A DNA stretch of 39,044 bases from Pseudomonas syringae (GTDB lineage Bacteria; Pseudomonadota; Gammaproteobacteria; Pseudomonadales; Pseudomonadaceae): positions 1 through 39,044 of the forward strand of contig NZ_WKEQ01000046.1 in assembly GCF_021605415.1 (NCBI RefSeq), written 5' to 3'. The translations under genes were made by a program, and so were the position numbers. Shown here one piece after another: positions 15,958 to 24,802 of the stretch. Each line of letters opens with the position of its first letter. Positions within the stretch are counted from its first letter, which is position 1. The notes under the pieces are model-generated. The model was not told the DNA's origin. It saw nothing but the letters and a program-made list of their open reading frames with translations, and made no database searches.

Positions 15958-17633
15958 GGCTGCACCTCCACCAATGACGCTTTGGCTTCAGGGCTTGGGA
16001 CGGCGCGAGTACCCAGCACCGCCATCACGTATTGCTGCGGATTGTTCAGTGTGTCGGCGGCGGCCTGGGTGTATCGCATCAGCGGTTCAGCCTTGAACGT
16101 GAGGGCAATGCACAGGCCCAGCAGCAGGAAAATCGGTGTGCATTCCAGTTTGCGCAGGGCGGGCGAAGGGCGCTCTTCAGGCGTCCAGAATCGCTGGATG
16201 CCCAGACGCGAAAAAGCCATCAGCGACGCCAGGCCCGAGAGAATCAACAGTGCCATCAGTGCCCATGCGGCGGTCGACACCGGTTCGTCCGCACCCAGTC
16301 CCAACGGATCAAGCAGGGCGGCGATGAGGCTTAATTTGCCGATGAAACCGGAGAGCGGTGGCATGCCGATTATCAGCAGGGCGCAGGCGATGAAACTCAA
16401 ACCAAGAAACGCCATCGTCCACGGAATGACCTGGCCGACCACGGCCTTTTGTTCGTCATCCAGATTGATGCCTTTGACCAGCGCTGCAACAGCCTGCGCA
16501 CGAGGCAGCAGTTCGCTTTCGTCTTCCAGCGGTACTTCGATGGCCGAGCGGGAGCGTTCGATCAGCTCCGCCAGCAAGAACAGTGCGCTCAACGCAAGGG
16601 TCGAGCTGACCAGATAGAACAATGCAGCACCGATCAGGTTCGGCTGGGCGAAACCGACCGCTGACAACAGAATTCCCGCCGACACCAGAATGCTCAGGCT
16701 GGCCATGCGCTCAAGGCGCCGCGCGGCCAGGATTGCCACGCCAGCGCAGGCGATTGTCGCCATGCCGCCGTAGATCAGCCAGTCGCCGCCAAAATACGCC
16801 GATGCTCCGGCCTGGCCAGAGAACAACAGCGTCCAGAGTCGCAGCAGGGTGTAGACGCCGACCTTGGTCATGATCGCGAACATCGCTGCAACCGGCGCAC
16901 TGGCCGCAGAGTAAGCGGGCACCAGCCAAAAATTCAGCGGCCACATGCCGGCCTTCGCAAGGAACGCCACCGCCAGGATCCCGGCGCCTGCGTGGAGCAA
17001 GCCACGGTCGGCTTCCGGCACCAGCGGAATCTTCATCGCCAGATCGGCCATGTTCAACGTGCCGGTGACGCCATAGATCAATGCCGCGCCAATGAGGAAC
17101 AACGACGAGGCCAGCAGGTTGATCGAGATGTAATGCAAACCGGACGACACGCGTGCGCGGCCGGAGCCGTGGAGCATCAAGCCGTAAGAGGCGGCGAGCA
17201 GCACTTCGAAGAACACGAACAGATTGAACAGGTCGGCGGTCAGGAACGCGCCGTACAGACCCATCAATTGAATCTGGAACAGCGCGTGGAAACTAGAGCC
17301 GGCGCCGTCCCAGCGGGCCATCGCGAAGAGCAGGGCGCTGACACCGATGATTCCGGTCAGTACCAGCATCAGCGCCGACAGGCGATCGACCACCAGCACG
17401 ATACCGAACGGCACCTGCCAGTTGCCCGGCAGGTAAACACCGATGGAACCGGGCACGCCGGTGGTCTGCGTCCATTGCAGCAGCATCACCGATATGCCCA
17501 GGCCGACGATGCTGGAAAAGAGGTTGATCTTGCGTTTGAGCGGCCGGTGCCGCTCGCCCAGCATCAGCATGATCGCGGCGGTCAGCAGCGGTAGCAGGAT
17601 CGGTGCGGCGATCAGGTGGGTCATCGCCATCAT
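15954..17633 (-). CDS. phaD: Cation/H+ antiporter subunit D
   Basis: This 559-residue polytopic membrane subunit is related to NuoN/NuoM proton-pumping subunits. The proton-antiporter core includes FFEVLLAASYGLMLHG and the conserved lysine helix AFLAKAGMWPLNFWLVPAYS. I place the start at 17633, where ATGATG overlaps the phaC stop (ATGA) and GGGAG lies eight bases upstream. The open frame extends to 18029 but that stretch is the shadow of phaC. Subunit D probably forms one of the two ion pathways, with A the other. Confidence 0.92.
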   Translation of the reverse strand: MMAMTHLIAAPILLPLLTAAIMLMLGERHRPLKRKINLFSSIVGLGISVMLLQWTQTTGVPGSIGVYLPGNWQVPFGIVLVVDRLSALMLVLTGIIGVSALLFAMARWDGAGSSFHALFQIQLMGLYGAFLTADLFNLFVFFEVLLAASYGLMLHGSGRARVSSGLHYISINLLASSLFLIGAALIYGVTGTLNMADLAMKIPLVPEADRGLLHAGAGILAVAFLAKAGMWPLNFWLVPAYSAASAPVAAMFAIMTKVGVYTLLRLWTLLFSGQAGASAYFGGDWLIYGGMATIACAGVAILAARRLERMASLSILVSAGILLSAVGFAQPNLIGAALFYLVSSTLALSALFLLAELIERSRSAIEVPLEDESELLPRAQAVAALVKGINLDDEQKAVVGQVIPWTMAFLGLSFIACALLIIGMPPLSGFIGKLSLIAALLDPLGLGADEPVSTAAWALMALLILSGLASLMAFSRLGIQRFWTPEERPSPALRKLECTPIFLLLGLCIALTFKAEPLMRYTQAAADTLNNPQQYVMAVLGTRAVPSPEAKASLVEVQP

Positions 17634-17974
17634 TCTTTGGGCTCCCGGCCATCCACATGGTCGGTGCCGGTCAGCCCCCGGGACGCCAGCAAGACCACCA
17701 GAAACAGCGCGGTCATGGCAAAGCTGATGACGATCGCAGTCAGCACCAGTGCCTGTGGCAATGGATCGGTGTAATGGAGTAAATCCTGAGGCACACCGTC
17801 CTTGATGATTGGCTCTTTGCCGATGAACAGGCTGCCCATGCTGAAGATGAACAGGTTGACGCCGTAGGACAGCAGGCACAGCCCCATGACCACCTGGAAT
17901 GTCCGTGGCCGCAGAACCAGCCAGACGCCAGAAGCGGCGAGCACGCCTATGGCGATAGCGATGACTTCTTCCAT
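17630..17974 (-). CDS. phaC: Cation/H+ antiporter subunit C
   Basis: This 114-residue protein has three helices and is a NuoK-like subunit, with LLSYGVNLFIFSMG and DPLPQALVLTAIVISFAMTA as the MnhC/NuoK signature (the latter has the conserved L-x-L-T-A-I-V-I). It overlaps the phaAB stop by one base (TGATG) and phaD by four. The symbol refers to the antiporter, not polyhydroxyalkanoate synthase. Confidence 0.9.
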   Translation of the reverse strand: MEEVIAIAIGVLAASGVWLVLRPRTFQVVMGLCLLSYGVNLFIFSMGSLFIGKEPIIKDGVPQDLLHYTDPLPQALVLTAIVISFAMTALFLVVLLASRGLTGTDHVDGREPKE

Positions 17975-20892
17975 CAGATCGCTCCTTTCGCTGCGACGGA
18001 CTTGGGTTGCGCCGCAGTCTTGTGGCCACGCACCGATTGGTGGGCGAGGGCGGTGAGGATCAGTAGCGTTGAACCGACCACCACTGCATACACACCGACG
18101 TCAAAGAACAGCGCGCTGGCGACGTGGATATCGCCCAACAGCGGCAAGCTGAAATGCCAGGTGTGAGTGGTGAGGAACGGATAGCCGACCGCCATCGCGC
18201 CCAGCCCGGTGGCGGTGGCGAACAGCAGTCCGGTGCCCATCCAGCGCAATGGCCGCAGACTCATTTGCGCCTCGACCCATTGGGTGCCGGCAACCATGTA
18301 TTGCAGGATGAACGCCACCGACATCACCAGGCCGGCGACAAAGCCTCCGCCCGGCTGATTGTGCCCGCGCATGAACAGGTAGAAAGACACCACCAGCGCA
18401 ATCGGCAGCAACAGGCGCACCAGCACCGCCGGCACCATCATGAAGCCGAGAGCGGTGTCACTAGCCGAGCGCGGGTTGACCAGATCGGTGACCACGTCAG
18501 GTGCGAGCAGGCGTTGCTGGGCCGGCAATTGCAGGCTCTCTTTCGGTGGGCGGAAGCGACGCAGCAGGGCGAATACCGTCAACGCCACCGCGACCAGAAC
18601 GGTGATCTCGCCGAGTGTGTCGAAACCGCGGAAATCCACCAGCATCACGTTGACCACGTTGCTGCCACCGCCCTCGGGCAGGGCGCGACTGAGGTAGAAC
18701 GAGGAAATATCGTTCGGCGTCTGCCGGGTCAGCATCGCATAAGACAGCAGGGCCATGCCGAGGCCGACAGCGCCCGCCAATAACAGGTCGCGCAAGCGAC
18801 GAATCCTCGCCTTGCGCAAGACGCTCGGCAATGGCGAGACTTCTTCGATCCGTCGTGGCAGCCAGCGAAGGCCGAGCAAAATCAGTACTGTGGTCACCAC
18901 TTCGACCACCAATTGCGTCAATGCCAGATCCGGTGCCGAGAACCACACGAACGTAACGCACGTCATCAGGCCGCAAACGCTGACCATGGTCAGGGCGGCG
19001 AGACGGTGATACTTGGCCTGCCATGCGGCGCCAAGGGCACAAGCGATCGCCAGCAGCCACAGCGTCACGAAGACGACCGAGCCGGGAATCTTCGGCCGGT
19101 CGCCCCAGCTCAGGCTGCTGTGCAACATTGGAATCAAACCGGCCAGCACCGCCGCAAGCACCATCAGGAACAGTTGGGTTTGCAGGCGTCTGGTGCCAAT
19201 CCGTCGTTCGAGGCGGCGACCCAGACGCATCGCAATCACCAGGCTGCGCTCGAACAGGCGCTTGCCATTGAAGCGGCCCACCAACGGCGGATATTTGAAG
19301 CGCCCGTGCTTGAACTGATTGCGCAGCAACAGGTAGAGCACAATGCCGCCGGACATGGCGATGAGACTCATGATCATCGGTGCGTTCAAGCCGTGCCAGA
19401 TCGCCAGGCTGTACTCTGGCAGTTCGCCGCCAACTACGGGCAACGCGGCGGCGGCCAGCAACGGGCCGACGATTTGTGCCGGAAAGATCCCCACCAACAG
19501 GCAGGTGAACACCAGCAACTCTACCGGCGCGCGCATCCAGCGCGGTGGTTCGTGCGGAGTGTGCGGCAGGTCGGTGGCGGTCGGGCCGAAGAACACGTCA
19601 ACGGTGAAGCGCAGGGAGTAGGCGACGCTGAACATGCCGGCGATGGTCGCGATAATCGGCAGGCTCATTTCCACCCACGCCGTGGCGTTGATGAACACGG
19701 TTTCGGCGAAGAACATCTCTTTTGAAAGGAAGCCGTTGAGCAACGGCACCCCGGCCATCGAGGCGCTGGCGACCATGGCCAGTGTCGCGGTAAATGGAAT
19801 CAGTTTGAACAGGCCGCTGAGTCTGCGGATGTCGCGTGTACCACTTTCGTGGTCGATGATGCCGGCCGCCATGAACAGCGAGGCCTTGAAGGTCGCGTGG
19901 TTGAGAATGTGGAACACGGCAGCCACGGCGGCCAGCGGGCTGTTCAGGCCCAGCAGCAGGGTGATGAGCCCCAGATGGCTGATGGTTGAATAGGCCAGCA
20001 AACCCTTGAGGTCGTTCTGGAACATCGCGCAATACGCGCCGAGCAGCAACGTACAGGCGCCGGCGCCGCTGACGATGTAAAACCATTCTTCACTGCCGGA
20101 CAGCGACGGCCACAGTCTCGCCAGCAGAAACACCCCGGCCTTGACCATGGTCGCCGAGTGCAGATACGCCGAAACCGGCGTTGGCGCCGCCATGGCGTGG
20201 GGTAGCCAGAAGTGGAAGGGAAATTGCGCGCTTTTGCTCAAGGCGCCGATCAGGATCAGGGGTAACAGAACGGGGTAAAGGGCATGTGCGCGAATCAGAT
20301 CGCCGGCGGCCAAGACCCTGTCGAGGTCGTAGCTGCCGACCACATGGCCGAGAATCATGACCCCCGCCAACAGACACAAGCCGCCCGCGCCGGTGACCAT
20401 CAGCGCCATGTATGCACCGCGTCGGGCGTCCGCACGGTGATGCCAGTAGCCGATCAGCAGGAACGAGAAAAGGCTGGTCAGCTCCCAGAAGAACGCGATC
20501 TGGATCAGGTTGCCGGAGATTACCAGGCCAAGCATGGCGCCCATGAAGGCGAGAAAAAAAGCGAAGAAACGCGGCACCGGATCGTCCGGCGACATGTAAT
20601 AGCGTGCATATAAAGAAACGAGGGTGCCGATGCCGAGTACGAGCATCGAAAAGAGCCAGGCGAAGCCGTCCATGCGCAGAACAAAGTTCAGGCCCATGCT
20701 CGGAAGCCAGAGGAATTCTTCGCGGATCACGCCGCCGTGGGCGATTTGCGGATACAAAAACGCAACCTGGAGTGTGCCGATGAGGGCGACCAGGCCAGCC
20801 AGAAGGGATTCAGCGTTACGGGCGTTATGCGGCAGCATGGCCGCGACACAGCTGCCGATGAAAGGCAGGAGCAGTAGAACTATCAGGGACAT
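17974..20892 (-). CDS. phaAB: Cation/H+ antiporter, fused subunits A and B
   Basis: This 972-residue protein joins a NuoL-like subunit A with MnhB. The A part has the core helices FFWELTSLFSFLLIGYWHH, LSKSAQFPFHFWLPHAMAAP and SATMVKAGVFLLARLWP, the last holding a key lysine. It continues with the MbhD/MbhE-like domains, including SAPDLALTQLVVEVVTT and the D-F-R-G-F-D-T-L-G-E-x-T motif. The final ~170 residues are MnhB (MRGHNQPGGGFVAGLVMSVA). Such fusions are the rule in Pseudomonas sha/pha operons. This is the first gene of the operon. The complex works in Na+ or K+ efflux and pH homeostasis; ion preference cannot be read from sequence. Confidence 0.93.
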   Translation of the reverse strand: MSLIVLLLLPFIGSCVAAMLPHNARNAESLLAGLVALIGTLQVAFLYPQIAHGGVIREEFLWLPSMGLNFVLRMDGFAWLFSMLVLGIGTLVSLYARYYMSPDDPVPRFFAFFLAFMGAMLGLVISGNLIQIAFFWELTSLFSFLLIGYWHHRADARRGAYMALMVTGAGGLCLLAGVMILGHVVGSYDLDRVLAAGDLIRAHALYPVLLPLILIGALSKSAQFPFHFWLPHAMAAPTPVSAYLHSATMVKAGVFLLARLWPSLSGSEEWFYIVSGAGACTLLLGAYCAMFQNDLKGLLAYSTISHLGLITLLLGLNSPLAAVAAVFHILNHATFKASLFMAAGIIDHESGTRDIRRLSGLFKLIPFTATLAMVASASMAGVPLLNGFLSKEMFFAETVFINATAWVEMSLPIIATIAGMFSVAYSLRFTVDVFFGPTATDLPHTPHEPPRWMRAPVELLVFTCLLVGIFPAQIVGPLLAAAALPVVGGELPEYSLAIWHGLNAPMIMSLIAMSGGIVLYLLLRNQFKHGRFKYPPLVGRFNGKRLFERSLVIAMRLGRRLERRIGTRRLQTQLFLMVLAAVLAGLIPMLHSSLSWGDRPKIPGSVVFVTLWLLAIACALGAAWQAKYHRLAALTMVSVCGLMTCVTFVWFSAPDLALTQLVVEVVTTVLILLGLRWLPRRIEEVSPLPSVLRKARIRRLRDLLLAGAVGLGMALLSYAMLTRQTPNDISSFYLSRALPEGGGSNVVNVMLVDFRGFDTLGEITVLVAVALTVFALLRRFRPPKESLQLPAQQRLLAPDVVTDLVNPRSASDTALGFMMVPAVLVRLLLPIALVVSFYLFMRGHNQPGGGFVAGLVMSVAFILQYMVAGTQWVEAQMSLRPLRWMGTGLLFATATGLGAMAVGYPFLTTHTWHFSLPLLGDIHVASALFFDVGVYAVVVGSTLLILTALAHQSVRGHKTAAQPKSVAAKGAI

Positions 20893-21064
20893 AGGCTTCT
20901 AATCTGCGGAAGTTTGTGAAGCATCATACGTGCCAGCTCCCTGATTACCAAACGCGAGGATGTCTCAGAATCCTACAAAGTAGTCGTGAAATAACTGTTC
21001 GGCTTTGTTTCAGGCAAATAACACTGAGAAAAAAGATCGCAAGGAACGCGGAGGTCCCGGGCAG

Positions 21065-21090
21065 CATTCCCACGCGGAGCATGGGAACGA
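21065..21090. repeat. Short inverted repeat of the TTCCCACGC...TGGGAA type
   Basis: TTCCCA (21067-21072) and TGGGAA (21082-21087) flank a 9-base loop. This is one of the common interspersed hairpins of fluorescent pseudomonads, here in the gap upstream of the antiporter operon. Confidence 0.5.
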
Positions 21091-21116
21091 TCAGCCCCAG
21101 CAATACTGCGATCAAT

Positions 21117-21143
21117 CGAGCTGCCGGAGGCTGCGATCTTTTG
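21117..21143. repeat. REP element, partial copy
   Basis: CGAGCTGCCGGAGG followed by CTGCGATCTTTTGAT is a diverged copy of the REP family seen at 4691 and 9289. It follows the leftward DMT transporter stop. Confidence 0.55.
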
Positions 21144-21153
21144 ATCCTGGCTT

Positions 21154-22092
21154 TTACATTCCAGATTCGCGCGAAAGCTCGTCCTCGGTTTGCTCAACAT
21201 CCTTCCCCTTGGTCTTCAGCTCACTGACAATCACCGCAGCCACAATCAGCCCCGCGCCAAGCAACGCAATCGCCGGCAAACGCTCCCCGGCGATCCGCCC
21301 GACAATCCCCGCCCATACCGGTTCGCCAGCGTAGATCAACGTCGCTCGGGTCGGAGAAACGCTTTTTTGCGCCCAGTTCATCGCGACCTGAATTGCCGCG
21401 CTGGCAGCCCCCAGCCCTAACGCGGTGGCGAACAGTAACCAGGAAAAATCCGGAATCGCTTCGCCGGTCGGCACCACCATCAAAAAGGCCAGCGCCGACG
21501 TCACGGCCAGTTGCACCACGGTCACCCGGCGGACATCGACCTGGCCGGCATAATTGCTGATCAAAATGATCTCGGCGGCAATTGCGATGGCGCTAATCAG
21601 CGTGACGATTTCGCCGGGGCTGAAATTCAGCGATGCTCCGGACGGCCCTGATAACAGCATCAACCCGGTAAACGCCAGCATGATCCCGATGCTGGGCATC
21701 AGCCCCGGGCGACGGCCCAGCACCAGCCATTGCAGCAACGGCACGAAAGGGACGTATAACGCGGTGATAAACGCCGACTGACTGCTGGGAATGGTTTGCA
21801 GGCCCACGGTTTGCAAGCCATAACCGAGCATGATCGCCACGCCAATAAAGGCACCGGCCTTGAGTTCAAACAAGGTCAGTTCACGCATATGCCGCCAGGA
21901 AAACAACGCCACCAGGCACGCTGCCGCCGCAAAGCGCAGGCCGACAAAAAACATCGGCCCGCTGACGGTCATGGCGTGTTGCACAAGTAAAAAGGTGCCG
22001 CCCCAGATCATGGTGATCAGTACGAGCACTAACTCAGCCTTGCTGAACCGGGGGAAACGGAGGGGAGTGTGTCGGGTGTTCACTGGCGTCAT
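21154..22092 (-). CDS. DMT-superfamily (EamA) permease
   Basis: This 312-residue protein has ten predicted transmembrane helices in two EamA halves; ITMIWGGTFLLVQHAM and ATALGLGAASAAIQVAMNWA open the first and later repeat cores. EamA proteins mostly export metabolites or amino acids; the substrate is unknown. The ATG at 22092 has AAGG at about -7. It is divergent from the XRE-cupin regulator gene, which probably controls it. The C-terminus is polar and acidic. Confidence 0.87.
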   Translation of the reverse strand: MTPVNTRHTPLRFPRFSKAELVLVLITMIWGGTFLLVQHAMTVSGPMFFVGLRFAAAACLVALFSWRHMRELTLFELKAGAFIGVAIMLGYGLQTVGLQTIPSSQSAFITALYVPFVPLLQWLVLGRRPGLMPSIGIMLAFTGLMLLSGPSGASLNFSPGEIVTLISAIAIAAEIILISNYAGQVDVRRVTVVQLAVTSALAFLMVVPTGEAIPDFSWLLFATALGLGAASAAIQVAMNWAQKSVSPTRATLIYAGEPVWAGIVGRIAGERLPAIALLGAGLIVAAVIVSELKTKGKDVEQTEDELSRESGM

Positions 22093-22145
22093 GACCTTGC
22101 GCACGATGGGAGGCAGACGCACAATGCGTCAAATGTTGCGCAGTA

Positions 22146-22174
22146 TACTGCTCAACCCTACTGAGTGAGCAATA
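22146..22174. promoter_or_regulatory. Candidate operator of the XRE-cupin regulator
   Basis: TACTGCTCA (22146-22154) and TGAGCAATA (22166-22174) form an inverted repeat matching at eight of nine positions, with an 11-base spacer. It overlaps a palindromic AGTATACT that could serve as a -10 on either strand. Its position in the 108-base divergent gap fits control of both genes. Confidence 0.45.
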
Positions 22175-22200
22175 TAGTGCCCAAAGATTCCTCCCAACGG

Positions 22201-22740
22201 ATGTCCGTTCTTCAGCATGTGAGCCAGAACGTGCGGCGCCTGCGCCATGCTGCCAACCTGAGTCAGGCGGCCCTGGCGGAAAAGTCCGGAGTCAGTCGGC
22301 GGATGCTGGTAGCAATCGAGGCCGGTGAAAAAAACGTCAGCCTGACCACGCTTGACCGGGTTGCCGAAGCGCTCGACTGCGCGTTCAGTGATCTGATCCA
22401 GGCGCCGGATGCCGGTGATACGAGCCGTATAAATGAACTGGCCTGGGCCGGATCGATCCCGGGCAGCAAAGCCGTACTTCTTTCCAAAGCCACGGCTACG
22501 CGAGCGGTGGAGCAATGGGAGTGGTGCCTGCAACCTGGCGAGGTGTACCCGTCACAACCGGATGCTGACGGCTGGAGTGAACAGATTTTCGTCTTTGAAG
22601 GGTGCCTGACCCTGATGCTGGGCGACCGGCTACAACTCATATCGGCGGGCGAGTTCTTCATGTTTGCCAGCAACCAGCCACACGGCTATCGCAACGACGG
22701 CGACGTGGCGGCGCGCTTTGTGCGAAATGTAGTGATCTGA
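22201..22740 (+). CDS. XRE-family regulator with C-terminal cupin domain
   Basis: This 179-residue regulator has a helix-turn-helix at roughly residues 5-65 (NVRRLRHAANLSQAALAEKS, then GVSRRMLVAIEAGEKNVSLT) and a cupin beta-barrel (WEWCLQPGEVYPSQPDADGW, GWSEQIFVFEGCLTL and PHGYRNDG). The family often binds a small ligand in the cupin and represses a neighbouring transporter or catabolic gene, here the divergent DMT permease. I chose the ATG at 22201 because it begins just before the HTH. GTG codons at 22165 and 22177 are in frame, but the first lies inside the candidate operator. No strong ribosome site distinguishes them. Confidence 0.85.
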   Translation: MSVLQHVSQNVRRLRHAANLSQAALAEKSGVSRRMLVAIEAGEKNVSLTTLDRVAEALDCAFSDLIQAPDAGDTSRINELAWAGSIPGSKAVLLSKATATRAVEQWEWCLQPGEVYPSQPDADGWSEQIFVFEGCLTLMLGDRLQLISAGEFFMFASNQPHGYRNDGDVAARFVRNVVI

Positions 22741-22773
22741 CCGTTCTCTACCATTCATCGCAAACGAGACTGC

Positions 22774-22793
22774 ACCTGTCAGATCTGACAGTA
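22774..22793 (+). promoter_or_regulatory. lux-type box (quorum-sensing operator), copy 1
   Basis: The perfect 16-base palindrome CTGTCAGATCTGACAG (22776-22791) sits in a 20-base lux-type box that begins AC and ends TA, so 18 of 20 positions are symmetric. It fits CT-N12-AG, the pattern of Pseudomonas las/rhl-type boxes bound by LuxR-family regulators. It lies about 90 bases before the small gene at 22883. An AT-rich -10-like stretch (AATTATTTT, 22812-22820) is at the expected distance for a box overlapping the -35. The second copy is at 27692-27715. No luxR or luxI gene is present in this window. Confidence 0.75.
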
Positions 22794-22882
22794 GACGCTT
22801 GTCACCCACGCAATTATTTTGAACGGGCAGCCGATATAGGTAGAAGAAAAAACTGTTAAACCCAACAAAATAGGGTGGAGTT

Positions 22883-23236
22883 ATGGAACGCGCATCGCAA
22901 ACAACCTTCCACAAGATCAGCGAAGTACTTAACGCTCCGACAATCAGCCCGTCGGACGGGGTATGGCTGGAACGAAATTTTTTATTCGACTGCGTCATTC
23001 ACGCAGTCATCCTGCCCGGTATTAACGTGGGTGATTTTCTTGACTTCGATTTACACGTCGAGGGAACCGGCGAGTTTTTCACGAGGTTCAAGGTCACAGA
23101 AGATCATTTGAACCGAGGTATAAACTGGCCGCTCCAGTATTCGATCGTCGCGGGCGCGCTCAGGCGGGTTGAGGTGAAATACAGAGTCGAGGCCAGTGGC
23201 GAGTTGTCCCCTTCGGGCATCTACACAACCAAATAA
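22883..23236 (+). CDS. Small unrecognised protein A, downstream of a lux-type box
   Basis: This 117-residue protein has no signal peptide and no family I recognise. It appears beta-rich: FLFDCVIHAVILPGINVGDF, then DFDLHVEGTGEFFTRFKV, LQYSIVAG, and RRVEVKYRVEASGELSPSGI. The second half resembles the protein at 27778-28134 (VEVKYRV versus IELKYQV; HVEGTGEFFTRF versus KVVGDSSTFTHR). The ATG has AGGG at seven bases and GGAG at two. Both proteins follow the same palindrome, so they are probably co-regulated and distantly related, perhaps an Ig-like sandwich. It lies 57 bases before the oxidoreductase frame on the same strand. Confidence 0.72.
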   Translation: MERASQTTFHKISEVLNAPTISPSDGVWLERNFLFDCVIHAVILPGINVGDFLDFDLHVEGTGEFFTRFKVTEDHLNRGINWPLQYSIVAGALRRVEVKYRVEASGELSPSGIYTTK

Positions 23237-23293
23237 TCAGCAAGTTCGCTTTGAATGGAAATGTGGGCTTCCTGATCAATCAACGAACCCTTA

Positions 23294-24781
23294 ATGTGGC
23301 GCAATCTGCGTGACACCTTCCGTCATGCAAAAAAACGAGCCATTGAATACGCCATGATTCAACGTCCCATTGCGCCGACAGCCTCTGCAAAAAACGGGTT
23401 CGACATTCTGATCATAGGGGGCGGCCTCAGCGGCACGATGCTGGCGGTGCAGTTGCTGCGCCTGCCTGGCAAACGGCGGATTCTGATCGTCGAACCGCGT
23501 GCGGAACTGGGCCGGGGCGAGGCCTACAGCGCTGTAGAACTGGGCCACACGCTCAACGGCAACGCGGCGCGTATGAGTGTCGATCCGGACAATGCGGATG
23601 ATCTGACTCAGTGGCTCACCGCTTACATATCCGCCGGTGGCTGGCCGGAGTCGGATGAACAGCATGTGCCGATCAGTGAACTGTTCCCGCCGAGGGGGCT
23701 GTTCGGCGTCTATGTGCAACAACGTTTGAGCGAAGCGCGGGTAATCGGCGCGCAGCACGGCTCAATGGTCGAGCACGTGCGGGGCGAAGTGGTCGATCTA
23801 CAGGTCCGCGAAGACTTCGTAACAATTACCTTGGATGACGGTCAAGAACGGCACGGCGCCCGTGCAGTGCTCGCCACCGGTATGTTCCCCGCCGCCCGCA
23901 CGCCGCAAACCGAATCCAGCGGACTGAATGCCGCCGCGCTTGACCCTTGGGATGTTGCAGCGATGCGCCAGCTCGATCCGCATTCGACGGTGCTGATCAT
24001 CGGCTCGGGCCTGACCATGGTCGATGCGGTCGTCTCGCTGGAGCAGGCCGGACATCGCGGGTCGATTGAAGTGTTTTCCCGTCACGGCTTGCTGCCTCAC
24101 GTACGCCGCCAGCCACCGGCATGGGAGGATTTTCTCGTCGCTGACGAAAGCCTGCGCACGCCGCGTCAGTTGTTGCGCGAACTGCGTCGGCATTGCCGCG
24201 ACGCGATCGCCCAAGGTATCGACTGGCAAGCTCCGCTGGACACGGTGCGCGCGCACATCGGGCGATTGTGGAGCCAGGCGACCGATGCGCAGCGCCGGCA
24301 GTTCGTACGCCACGTGCGGCCGTGGTGGGAGAGCCATCACCACCGTTCGCCTCCGATGAGCGCCGAGTTGATAGCGCGGTTGCACGGGGAAGGGCGCTTG
24401 CGCATTCAAGCGGCATCGTACAAAGGGCTTGAGCCGACGTCAGAAAGCGATGTGAGCATCCGCATACGCCGCCGTGCCGAAACGCAAACCTGCGTCGTAC
24501 ACGGCGCGGCGCTGATCAACTCCAGCGGCATCGAATACGACTGGCGACGGGTCGCACGACCGCTGCCGCAACAGTTGCTCGCACGCGGTCTGGTATGCCC
24601 GGGGCCGTTGGCGCTGGGGATTGCGGCGGCTGCGGACGGAGCGGTCATTGACGCGCAAGGGCAACCGGCGGATCGACTGTTCGCCATGGGCCCGCCATTG
24701 CGCGGCATGTGGTGGGAAAGCACAGCGGTAACCGACGTGGCATCGCAGGCCAAGGCGTTGGCTATCCGTCTCGCACGGTAA
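23294..24781 (+). CDS. FAD/NAD(P)-binding oxidoreductase (NAD_binding_9 type)
   Basis: This protein of up to 495 residues has an N-terminal FAD-binding Rossmann fold (ILIIGGGLSGTMLAVQLL), then GRGEAYSAVELGHTLNGNAA, a second dinucleotide fold (HSTVLIIGSGLTMVDAVVSL) and a C-terminal GPPLRGMWWESTAVTDVASQ. This layout is that of YdhS-like uncharacterised flavoproteins; substrates are unknown. The start is uncertain: ATG 23294 and ATG 23354 (MIQRPIAPTA, 475 residues) both lack a good ribosome site. Its place between lux box 1 with small gene A and the convergent prenyl synthase makes it a candidate tailoring enzyme for the terpene locus, but this is inference. Confidence 0.82.
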   Translation: MWRNLRDTFRHAKKRAIEYAMIQRPIAPTASAKNGFDILIIGGGLSGTMLAVQLLRLPGKRRILIVEPRAELGRGEAYSAVELGHTLNGNAARMSVDPDNADDLTQWLTAYISAGGWPESDEQHVPISELFPPRGLFGVYVQQRLSEARVIGAQHGSMVEHVRGEVVDLQVREDFVTITLDDGQERHGARAVLATGMFPAARTPQTESSGLNAAALDPWDVAAMRQLDPHSTVLIIGSGLTMVDAVVSLEQAGHRGSIEVFSRHGLLPHVRRQPPAWEDFLVADESLRTPRQLLRELRRHCRDAIAQGIDWQAPLDTVRAHIGRLWSQATDAQRRQFVRHVRPWWESHHHRSPPMSAELIARLHGEGRLRIQAASYKGLEPTSESDVSIRIRRRAETQTCVVHGAALINSSGIEYDWRRVARPLPQQLLARGLVCPGPLALGIAAAADGAVIDAQGQPADRLFAMGPPLRGMWWESTAVTDVASQAKALAIRLAR

Positions 24782-24796
24782 GTCTCGCACGGTAAG
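24769..24796. repeat. 14-base tandem duplication across a stop codon
   Basis: TCTCGCACGGTAAG occurs at 24769-24782 and again at 24783-24796. The first copy contains the TAA stop of the oxidoreductase and the second is non-coding. It looks like a recent slippage duplication. Confidence 0.85.
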
Positions 24797-24802
24797 CAAG
24801 CG

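Noticed and set aside
17634..18029. N-terminal extension of phaD
   Set aside because: The extension is arginine-rich nonsense in the shadow of phaC; the ATGATG at 17633 overlapping the phaC stop is the natural start.
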